Source of the DNA: Chloroflexota bacterium
GTDB lineage: Bacteria; Chloroflexota; Dormibacteria; Dormibacterales; Dormibacteraceae
Assembly: GCA_005880175.1 (NCBI GenBank)
Contig: VBJR01000017.1
Coordinates: 1 to 12,572 of the forward strand
DNA: 12,572 nucleotides
Direction: 5' to 3'
Under the pieces are notes generated by a model. That model had not been told where the DNA came from, made no database searches, and was given only the letters and a program-made list of their open reading frames with translations. Below, piece after piece: positions 7,223 to 12,572 of this stretch (the stretch's first letter is position 1; the number at the start of each line of letters is the position of its first letter). The position numbers and the translations under genes are program-made.

Positions 7223-7251
7223 CTAGACTAAAGCTGGTCTGATGCGTCTAG
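7223..7251 (+). promoter_or_regulatory. HTH-Nudix promoter with overlapping inverted repeat
   Basis: TAGACT (7224-7229) fits a -10 box and would start transcription about five bases before the ATG at 7242, so the mRNA is nearly leaderless and no RBS is present. CTAGAC (7223-7228) and GTCTAG (7246-7251) are a perfect inverted repeat spanning the -10 and the start codon. Such a site could be an autoregulatory operator; that is inference. Confidence 0.45.
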
Positions 7252-7961
7252 AGACGATCCGCACCATCTGTGCCGAGCTTGGGATCTCCCGAGCGACGGT
7301 TTACCGGCTCGTGCAGGAACTCAACCTCCAGACGTATAAGCGACGCGGGGACCGAGAGTCGTACGTGGACATCGACGCGATCCAAGAAGCGCGGCAGTTC
7401 CAACCACAACGCCCCGACGCAGCACCGGCAGTACCCGCCACGATCCTCATGCCAGCAGCCGTACCGGCGCAGCCGCCAGCTCGAACCGATGACGGACGGC
7501 CGATCATGGTCGCCGCGATCATCCCGCACCCCGGCAACGAACAAGCGGTCTTGATGACCGGCCGCGTTCGGGCGGACGAGCGTGTTTGGTCCTGGGTCGG
7601 CGGTCACGTCCACCAAGGCGAGGAGCCGGCAACAGCCGTGCTCCGCGAGGTCAACGAAGAACTGGCGGTGCAAGGTGCCCGCGTCGTCCGGCTGCTGGGC
7701 ACAGTCGATACCCACGTAGACGCGTCCCCGTACTGGGGACGTCGGTTCAGCGGCGGCTACCGCAGCTTCAACTTCTTGCTCTCCGTCGAGTCGCCCGACG
7801 TCCAGGTGATCGACCACGAGGAGCTGTCCAACGCCGAATGGCTGCCGCTCGATCGAGTGGCCGAGGAACTCGCACCCTTGCCGAACGAGCTGCGCGAGCC
7901 GGCTCTCAGGTTCGCTCGTGAAGCCGTAGGCGTGGGTGCGGCATCTGTCAAGAAGCAGTAG
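7242..7961 (+). CDS. HTH-Nudix fusion protein of the element
   Basis: The 239-aa protein joins two domains. Residues 1-50 form a MerR/Xis-type HTH (IRTICAELGISRATVYRLV, then a wing YKRRGDRESYVDID). A Pro/Ala-rich linker (about 52-82) leads to a Nudix domain (about 85-225). The Nudix box is GHVHQGE-x7-REVNEELAV, matching Gx5Ex7REUxEExGU except that Ala replaces the last Gly; the metal-binding Glu residues are kept, so hydrolysis is plausible. Nudix enzymes cleave nucleoside diphosphates linked to another group. Established parallels are NrtR regulators, which have the opposite order, and Nudix genes reported in AICEs such as the pSAM2 group. A nucleotide-sensing regulator of excision or of the divergent operon is the simplest inference. 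The ATG at 7242 directly follows a -10 box. The substrate cannot be predicted. Confidence 0.88.
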   Translation: MRLETIRTICAELGISRATVYRLVQELNLQTYKRRGDRESYVDIDAIQEARQFQPQRPDAAPAVPATILMPAAVPAQPPARTDDGRPIMVAAIIPHPGNEQAVLMTGRVRADERVWSWVGGHVHQGEEPATAVLREVNEELAVQGARVVRLLGTVDTHVDASPYWGRRFSGGYRSFNFLLSVESPDVQVIDHEELSNAEWLPLDRVAEELAPLPNELREPALRFAREAVGVGAASVKKQ

Positions 7962-8019
7962 ACGACTTGCCTTACTCGTCCCCCCGCAAGCGGACATGCT
8001 GTGAGATCGATGACCCGCC

Positions 8020-8065
8020 GTCAAGGCCGAGCGGCTTCGCCGTCGCTCTCCGAGCGAGCCTTGAC
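8020..8065. repeat. Inverted repeat with competing inner hairpins, possible terminator of the HTH-Nudix gene
   Basis: GTCAAGGC (8020-8027) pairs perfectly with GCCTTGAC (8058-8065). Inside, CGCTC (8044-8048) can pair either with GAGCG at 8029-8033 or with GAGCG at 8052-8056, so the inner folds exclude each other. It lies about 60 bases after the HTH-Nudix stop. No U-tract follows. Confidence 0.4.
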
Positions 8066-8157
8066 ACCGCGCCACCGACCTCACGGGTTTCAGCCATCGG
8101 GGGGACGGCCGTATCCCTTCGGGTCGAACAGGCGTACGCCTTGACCACCGGCCGGCA

Positions 8158-8167
8158 CGTTTAAACG
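8158..8167. repeat. CGTTTAAACG palindrome, copy 2
   Basis: It is identical to 6409-6418. This copy is intergenic, about 75 bases inside the right arm repeats. Confidence 0.4.
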
Positions 8168-8242
8168 CGGTGCCGCACCACCACACGCGTCCGTGCGCGA
8201 GCGCCGCTCCGAGGTACAATCTCGTCAAGCGTCGCGATACGC

Positions 8243-8274
8243 CTCGACACGGCACCTGACACGCACCTGACACG
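8243..8274 (+). repeat. Right arm-type integrase sites (three direct repeats)
   Basis: CTCGACACG (8243-8251), CCTGACACG (8255-8263) and CCTGACACG (8266-8274) run in the same direction at 12- and 11-base spacing, about 87 bases inside the attR core. The block matches the left arm and has one extra unit. An asymmetric set of arm sites is typical of integrase attP sites. Confidence 0.65.
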
Positions 8275-8360
8275 TTCCCCGGCAGTCCAGGCGACCGCCG
8301 AACACGAGCGGGACGGATGGGACGACATCCAGCCGAGTTCAGAAGCCAGGCCCGAGGGTG

Positions 8361-8382
8361 CGAATCCCACCCTCTCCGCCAG
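8361..8382 (+). repeat. attR core (duplicated tRNA-Ser 3' end)
   Basis: The 22 bases are identical to 4563-4584 and include only part of the T arm and the acceptor 3' strand with CCA, so this is not a tRNA gene. CCCGAGGG occurs on both sides (8351-8358 and 8383-8390), which may reflect the att history or chance. Confidence 0.88.
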
Positions 8383-8408
8383 CCCGAGGGCCGCGGCCTG
8401 GCGAACGG

Positions 8409-8469
8409 GCCTTGCCGTATGGGCGCCACGTCTCGACCGGGCTGAGAGGTGGCAGACGTACGGCAAGGC
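8409..8469. terminator. Two-storey hairpin after the attR junction
   Basis: GCCTTGCCGTA (8409-8419) is perfectly complementary to 8459-8469. Inside, GCCAC-G-TCTC (8425-8434) pairs with GAGA-G-GTGGC (8444-8453), with one G-G mismatch and a 9-base loop. It lies about 60 bases beyond the stop of the TPR/beta-helix gene and could end that leftward operon, or end tRNA-Ser transcription when the element is excised. There is no U-tract. A structured RNA cannot be excluded. The rest of 8383-8531 shows nothing clear. Confidence 0.5.
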
Positions 8470-8531
8470 ACCGGCCTCAGCCCCAGGCCCGAAGCAAGAG
8501 CCATGCCGGCTCCAACTCACCGGCATTGGGC

Positions 8532-11270
8532 CTAGCCCGTGGAGTCCACGCGGCGGACGTTCGCCAGGCAGTCGGTCGCGACGTCCCAGGAGTCCAGCAC
8601 CTCGTTGCCCACGAACGTGCCTCCGCCGCCCTCCCGGATCCAGATGCCGGCCCGCGCGTTGCGCTGGAAGCGGTTGCGCCGGACGACCACCGCGTCGGTC
8701 CCCGCGACGGACACGCCGTCCCGGCCGTTGCCGGCGATCTCGTTGTCCTCCAGGACGCCCTTTCCCTTCTCGTAGACGTACACGCCGCTGTCCTTGCCGT
8801 CGTGGATGCGGTTGCGGCGCAGGGTCGGGTTGCCGCCGGTCTTGATCGCGACCCCCGAGTAGGCGTTGCCGGAGATGTCGTTCTCCTCCAGCAGCCCCAG
8901 CCCGCCGTCGTGGACGTACACGCCGCCCTGCTGGCCGTCGTGGATGCGGTTGCGGCGGAGCGCCGGGTTCGCCCCGCCCGTGATCGACACCCCCGCGTAG
9001 CCATTGGCGAAGATGTCGTTGTCCTCCAGCAGCCCCAGCCCGTCCTCGTAGGCGTACACGCCGTTCTGCTTGCCGTCGTGGATGCGGTTGCGGCGCAGCG
9101 TCGGGTTGGCGCCGGTCTTGATCTCCACGCCCGAGTAGCCGTTGGCGAAGATGTCGTTCTCCTCCACCAGCCCCCGGCCGTTGCCGTAGACGTACACGCC
9201 GCCCTGCACGCCATCGTGGATGCGGTTGCGCCGGACCGTCGGGTTGGCGCCGCTCCTGATCGCGACGCCGCCCAGGGCGTTGCCGAAGATGTCGTTGTCC
9301 TCCAGCAGCCCGAGCCCGTTCTCCAGCGCGTACACGCCGCTGTCCTTGCCGTCGTGGATGCGGTTGCGGCGCAGCGTCGGGTTGGCGCCGCTCCTGATCT
9401 CCACGCCCGAGTACGCGTTGGCGAAGATGTCGTTCTCCTCCACGAGCCCGCGCCCGTTCAGGTAGGCGTACAGCCCGTTCTGGACGGCGTCGTGGATGCG
9501 GTTGCGGCGCACCGTCGGGTTGCCGCCGGTCTTGATCTCGACGCCCGAGTAGCCGTTGGCGAACACGTCGTTGTCCTCGACGAGCCCGCGCCCGTTCTCG
9601 AAGACGTACACGCCGCTCTGCCTGCCGTCGTGGATCCGGTTGTGGCGGAGCGTCGGGTTGGCGCCGGTCTTGATCGCGACGCCGCCGAGGGTGTTGCCGA
9701 AGATGTCGTTGTCCTCCAGCAGCCCCAGCCCGTTGTCGTAGATGTACACGCCGCTGTCCGCCCCGTCGTGGATGCGGTTGCGGCGGAGCGTCGGGTTGGC
9801 TCCGTCGTAGATGCCCACGCAGGCGAGCGCCGAGGAGCTGATGTCGCAGTCCTCCAGGTGCGGCGTGCCCATGGAGATGCTCACGCAGAACCCCGAGGTG
9901 CCGGTCGCCCGCAGCGTCAGCCCGGTCACGACGCCCGTGGCCGCCCGGAACGACAGCGCGGGTCCGCTGTCGGACTCCACGACCACGGCCCCGGGCGCGC
10001 CCTCGGCGGCGATCCGCAGCGGCTTGTCCAGGACGACGCCCCCGGTGTACCGGCCCGGGCGCACGACGATCCGGTCCCCGGGAGCGGCGGCGGCGACCGC
10101 CTCCTGGAGCGTCGCGTGGTCGCCTCCGCCGGTCGCGTCCACCACGTGGACCGCCGCGCCCTCGCCCTCGCCCGGAACCGGCGCCGCCGCGTCCCGGCTC
10201 GCCGGCTCCAGGGCGGCCAGCCGGCCCCGGCGCCGGCCGCACGCGGTGGCGTGCCCGGTGCCGCCGCTGACCGCGTCGAGCGCGGCGGCGTGCGGGACCA
10301 GCTCCTCGAGCAGGTCGCGCGCGCGCTCGGCGTCGGCCCGGACCAGCGCGACGTCGAGGGCCTGGCGGACGGCGTAGTAGGGGCGGTAGTGGCCGCCGAT
10401 CCGGCCGGCGCTCTCCACGTGGCGGGCGGCCGACTCGCCCGCGGCGTCGATGTCGCCGCCCGCCGCGCAGGCGTCCGCGAGCGTCTCCAGGGCGGGGCAG
10501 AGGCCGTTGTCGCCCAGGCCCTCCGCGAGCTGGACGGCGGCCGCGGCCTGCTGGCGGGCGAGGACCGGGTCGTTCGCGTCGAGCGCGCACCGGGCCAGCC
10601 CCTCCAGCCCGAGCTTGCGCTCGTAGACGTTGGACTCGGGCCGGTCCAGGATCTCCTGGTACCGCTCCCGGGCGTCGCGATGCCGGCCGGCGTTCCGCAG
10701 CGTGCTGCCGAGCCGGAGCAGGTAGCTGGTGTAGGCGCGCACGCTGGAGTCCGACCGGTACGCCGCCAGCGCCTCCTCGGAGAGGGCCACGGCCCGCTCG
10801 GAGTCGCCCAGCCACTCCCAGACCTTCGCGCGCTCCAGCAGGACGTCGGAGCGCCACTCGCGGTGCCCGGTCGCGGCCAGCCAGCGGTCGGCGGCGTCGA
10901 GGATGGCGAGCAGGTCCCGCCACGGCGCGCCGGTCAGGAACAGGCCGCACTCGACGCAGTTCAGGTAGGCGCGCGCCACCGCGCGCGCGGCCTGCGACGT
11001 GGTGAGGCGATCGCCGGCGGCCGGGTCGTTGGCCAGCGTCAGCACGCGCGTGTAGCGGGCGAACGCCGCGGCGTGGTCGCCGAGCATGCGGTGGCCCTCC
11101 GCCTCGATCGACAGCGCCCGCGCCAGCAGCTCGACGTCCTCGACGAACTCGGCCGCCTGCACCGCACGGCTCGCCACGGACACGGTCTGCGCGTACCGGT
11201 CCGCGTCCATCGCCGCCCACGCCTCGTCGATGAGCAGGGTCACCGCGCGCCTGCTCGGGGCGGAGCCCAT
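8532..11270 (-). CDS. TPR and right-handed beta-helix repeat protein
   Basis: The 912-aa protein has two halves. Residues 1 to about 350 are alpha-helical repeats of TPR type, with pairs such as ALSIEAEGHRMLGDHAAAFARYTRVL and LLERAKVWEWLGDSERAVALSEEAL split by short turns; such arrays bind protein partners. After a Pro/Gly linker, about 375-912 is a NosD/pectate-lyase-like beta-helix: it starts with the cap motif TLQEAVAAAAPGDRIVVRPGRYTG and continues as eight near-identical 46-residue units (consensus NPTLRRNRIHDG..SGVY) plus one degenerate unit. No signal peptide, membrane segment or lyase active site is seen, so a cytoplasmic scaffold is more likely than an enzyme. The ATG lies nine bases after the stop of the Hsp90/TIR-like gene; a GTG nine codons in is an alternative start. 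The two genes form one operon. The function is unknown. Confidence 0.87.
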   Translation of the reverse strand: MGSAPSRRAVTLLIDEAWAAMDADRYAQTVSVASRAVQAAEFVEDVELLARALSIEAEGHRMLGDHAAAFARYTRVLTLANDPAAGDRLTTSQAARAVARAYLNCVECGLFLTGAPWRDLLAILDAADRWLAATGHREWRSDVLLERAKVWEWLGDSERAVALSEEALAAYRSDSSVRAYTSYLLRLGSTLRNAGRHRDARERYQEILDRPESNVYERKLGLEGLARCALDANDPVLARQQAAAAVQLAEGLGDNGLCPALETLADACAAGGDIDAAGESAARHVESAGRIGGHYRPYYAVRQALDVALVRADAERARDLLEELVPHAAALDAVSGGTGHATACGRRRGRLAALEPASRDAAAPVPGEGEGAAVHVVDATGGGDHATLQEAVAAAAPGDRIVVRPGRYTGGVVLDKPLRIAAEGAPGAVVVESDSGPALSFRAATGVVTGLTLRATGTSGFCVSISMGTPHLEDCDISSSALACVGIYDGANPTLRRNRIHDGADSGVYIYDNGLGLLEDNDIFGNTLGGVAIKTGANPTLRHNRIHDGRQSGVYVFENGRGLVEDNDVFANGYSGVEIKTGGNPTVRRNRIHDAVQNGLYAYLNGRGLVEENDIFANAYSGVEIRSGANPTLRRNRIHDGKDSGVYALENGLGLLEDNDIFGNALGGVAIRSGANPTVRRNRIHDGVQGGVYVYGNGRGLVEENDIFANGYSGVEIKTGANPTLRRNRIHDGKQNGVYAYEDGLGLLEDNDIFANGYAGVSITGGANPALRRNRIHDGQQGGVYVHDGGLGLLEENDISGNAYSGVAIKTGGNPTLRRNRIHDGKDSGVYVYEKGKGVLEDNEIAGNGRDGVSVAGTDAVVVRRNRFQRNARAGIWIREGGGGTFVGNEVLDSWDVATDCLANVRRVDSTG
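8711..9816 (-). repeat. 138-bp tandem repeat array inside the beta-helix
   Basis: Eight units with an exact period of 138 bp (46 codons) encode the beta-helix rungs. The shared segment around GTGGATGCGGTTGCG recurs every 138 bases from about 8803 to 9770. Units 1-2 and 4-5, counted in coding order, resemble each other more than their neighbours do, which points to a three-unit duplication. Length may vary between strains by recombination. Confidence 0.85.
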
Positions 11271-11279
11271 CCCGGCCCG

Positions 11280-12572
11280 TCAGCCCTCGGCCGCGCTCAG
11301 CGTCGCTTTGATGCCTTCCACCATGGGAAGGGGGAGGTTCACCTGGCTCGCGATCACCGCGGAGTCGGTGGCCAGGAACGTCTGCCACGTCTCGTACCGG
11401 CGGCTGAGCTCCCTGCCCACCGGTCCGTCCACGCGCGCGATGCTCCGGAGCGCGGTCTCGCTGAGGAACCGCTCGCCGCGCAGGCCGCGCAGCGCCTCCT
11501 GGCGCTCGATCGCGTCCCGCACCTCGCTCACCAGGTCCTGGCCGGTCCTCGTCACCACCTGGTACAGGCGGCCGCGGAGGTCAGCGGGGAGGTCCGGGGC
11601 GGAGGCGTCGCGGAGGAGCAGGATCGGCCGCCCCTCCAGCGCCTCCATCCGGCCGACCTCGATCATCACGTTCGCGTTCACCGTCTCCGTGAGGACGGCC
11701 ACGTAGCAGTGCGCCCGGACCAGCTTCGCCTTCAGGTTGGACCACAGGCCGTACCGCTCGACGCTGTCGTCCGCGCGCACGACCCGCCAGTAGTACGGCC
11801 GGTCCTCCAGCACGATCCGCAGCGCCTCGTAGATCTCGGCCGCCCGCGGGTCGTTGAACGGCATTGCGACGAAGCAGGACACGAAGCGGTCGACCTCGGT
11901 GTCGGCCGTGTCCGCCTGGCGGAGCTCGTCCAGCTCCGTCTGCCGGGCGTTGAGCATGCCCTGCAGGTGGGTGCGCTCGGCGGCGAGCGACAGCATCAGC
12001 TCGATCACCTGGTTGTACTGCACGAACATCGCCTGCACGTCCTGGACGCGCAGCACGCGCGCCAGCAGCATCAGGGCGTTGTTGTACAGCGAGACCAGCG
12101 CGTGCCGGCTCACGTCGTCCCGGAGGTCCAGGCGGGCGGCCAGCTTCTGGATCGTGGGGTTGTCCGCGTTGAGGTGCAGCGTGAGCGGCTGCCGCTCCTC
12201 GACGAGGAACCCCTTCACGATGTCGCGCAGGTACGTCGGCAGCGTGGGGTTGGCGGCGACGTTCTCCAGCTCGCGCCGGCTCCGGCCGTCCCTGGTCTCC
12301 GTGAGGACGGCGGGCACCTCGGCGGGCCGGAACCGGCTGACCCGGGCCACGCAGCGCAGGTCGGGGAAGATGAGGCCGTACGCCGCCTCGAGCTCCGCGA
12401 AGCGGTCGTGCTCCTCGGCGCCGAGCGGCTCGAAGATCGTCTCGGAGCCGGCGACGTCGAGCCGGCTCAGGTGCACGCGGCTGGGCCACAGCTCCGCGTA
12501 CCGCTTGAGGAAGCGCTCCGAGAACGGTTCGGAGCAGTCGAACACCCGCATGCTCCGGGCGTCGGCCAGGAG
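11280..12572 (-). CDS. Hsp90-like C-terminal region fused to a TIR-like domain, 5' truncated by window edge
   Basis: The frame is open past the first ATG (12551) to the window edge, reading LLADARSM, so the N-terminus is missing; a GHKL ATPase domain may lie outside. Numbered from that ATG, residues 1-190 resemble the Hsp90 middle/C-terminal region, with LHLNADNPTIQKLA then LVSLYNNALMLLARVLRVQDVQAMFVQYNQ matching the dimerisation helices of HtpG in spacing and pattern. A coiled linker (190-222) leads to a TIR-like or deoxyribosyltransferase-like domain (223-335): CFVAMPF (226-232), a basic Arg/Trp segment, and NANVMIEVG with Glu298 where NAD-cleaving TIRs have their catalytic Glu. A helical tail (360-423) could be an adaptor. 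It leads the operon with the TPR/beta-helix gene. Enzyme activity is inferred, and so is a defence or signalling role. Confidence 0.72.
   Translation of the reverse strand, partial: LLADARSMRVFDCSEPFSERFLKRYAELWPSRVHLSRLDVAGSETIFEPLGAEEHDRFAELEAAYGLIFPDLRCVARVSRFRPAEVPAVLTETRDGRSRRELENVAANPTLPTYLRDIVKGFLVEERQPLTLHLNADNPTIQKLAARLDLRDDVSRHALVSLYNNALMLLARVLRVQDVQAMFVQYNQVIELMLSLAAERTHLQGMLNARQTELDELRQADTADTEVDRFVSCFVAMPFNDPRAAEIYEALRIVLEDRPYYWRVVRADDSVERYGLWSNLKAKLVRAHCYVAVLTETVNANVMIEVGRMEALEGRPILLLRDASAPDLPADLRGRLYQVVTRTGQDLVSEVRDAIERQEALRGLRGERFLSETALRSIARVDGPVGRELSRRYETWQTFLATDSAVIASQVNLPLPMVEGIKATLSAAEG

Larger units (their letters stand above)
7962..8360. other. Non-coding right end of the element
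   Basis: I find no convincing gene. The stretch holds a hairpin region (8020-8065), a second copy of GCCTTGAC (8138-8145), the second CGTTTAAACG palindrome, a lone rightward -10-like TACAAT (8215-8220) with no -35, and the right arm repeats. A TTG-started 65-codon frame at 7967 has no RBS or domain. Confidence 0.6.
4563..8382. mobile_element. tRNA-Ser-integrated element, about 3.8 kb
   Basis: The last 22 bases of tRNA-Ser plus one base are repeated exactly and in the same orientation 3,798 bp away. Between the copies lie a tyrosine integrase next to attL, two small HTH genes, a 107-aa gene of unknown role and a divergent HTH-Nudix gene. This is the usual layout of actinomycete elements that integrate into tRNA 3' ends. 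Codon use here is less G/C-biased than in gnd or the flanking operon, which supports transfer. No replication initiator, FtsK-like transfer protein, relaxase or phage structural gene is present. It could be a reduced AICE (actinomycete integrative and conjugative element), a non-autonomous integrative element, or a satellite needing a helper. Integrase and both att sites look intact, so excision is plausible. Confidence 0.88.

Noticed and set aside
6719..7242. Rightward frames opposite the 107-aa gene
   Set aside because: They have no RBS, no recognisable domain, and overlap the leftward frame that shows the better codon pattern.
7967..8164. 65-codon frame after the HTH-Nudix gene
   Set aside because: It has a TTG start without RBS, no domain, and it crosses the 8020-8065 hairpin region and the repeated GCCTTGAC.
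8215..8220. Rightward TACAAT promoter near attR
   Set aside because: It is a lone -10-like hexamer without a -35 or a gene downstream in that direction.
8361..8382. Second tRNA-Ser gene
   Set aside because: Only the 3' 22 bases are present; there is no acceptor 5' strand, anticodon arm or variable arm upstream.
8711..9816. Regular repeats resembling a CRISPR or satellite array
   Set aside because: The 138-bp period equals 46 codons, units vary mainly in ways that keep the beta-helix pattern, and the frame is open throughout; there are no spacers between constant repeats.
8161..11388. Very long leftward alternative frame across the TPR/beta-helix gene
   Set aside because: It is a high-GC shadow rich in Arg, Gly and Pro; the other frame encodes clear TPR and beta-helix repeats.

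Overview
The window comes from a high-GC actinomycete chromosome. The GC content is near 70%, third codon positions are strongly G/C, GTG and TTG starts are common, and some promoters have a -10 box a few bases before the start codon. A Streptosporangiales-type host is a guess only. No ribosomal RNA or CRISPR array is present.

Left part (1-4583). A secreted-type GH53 endo-beta-1,4-galactanase, cut by the window edge, converges on a broken kinase-like gene. A perfect 12-bp hairpin sits between their ends. The kinase-like gene carries degenerate catalytic motifs and has lost its hinge region and reading frame, while its C-terminal sensor-like domain is intact. It is divergent from gnd (6-phosphogluconate dehydrogenase), which looks leaderless. 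A tRNA-Ser(GGA) gene follows gnd.

Middle (4563-8382). A compact integrated element of about 3.8 kb sits in the 3' end of tRNA-Ser. It is bounded by a 22-bp direct duplication of the tRNA end (attL/attR). Arm-type repeats (CCTGACACG) lie inside each end. A leftward cluster encodes an uncharacterised 107-aa protein (possibly 250 aa), two small MerR/Xis-type helix-turn-helix (HTH) proteins and a tyrosine integrase. A divergent gene encodes an unusual HTH-Nudix fusion. No replication, transfer, capsid or packaging gene is present, so the element is either a minimal remnant of an actinomycete integrative element or a satellite that relies on a helper. Two hairpins with compensating stem changes and an almost identical loop lie upstream of the 107-aa gene. 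Two copies of the palindrome CGTTTAAACG also occur.

Right part (8383-12572). A leftward operon is cut at its 5' end. The first gene is the C-terminal part of an Hsp90-like protein fused to a TIR-like nucleotide-binding domain and a helical tail. Nine bases later comes a 912-aa TPR plus right-handed beta-helix protein built from eight regular 46-residue repeats. The combination of a chaperone-type ATPase, a TIR-like domain, TPRs and a repeat scaffold suggests a signalling or biological-conflict operon; that role is inferred from domains, not shown. It is the best candidate here for an undescribed system, followed by the small tRNA element.
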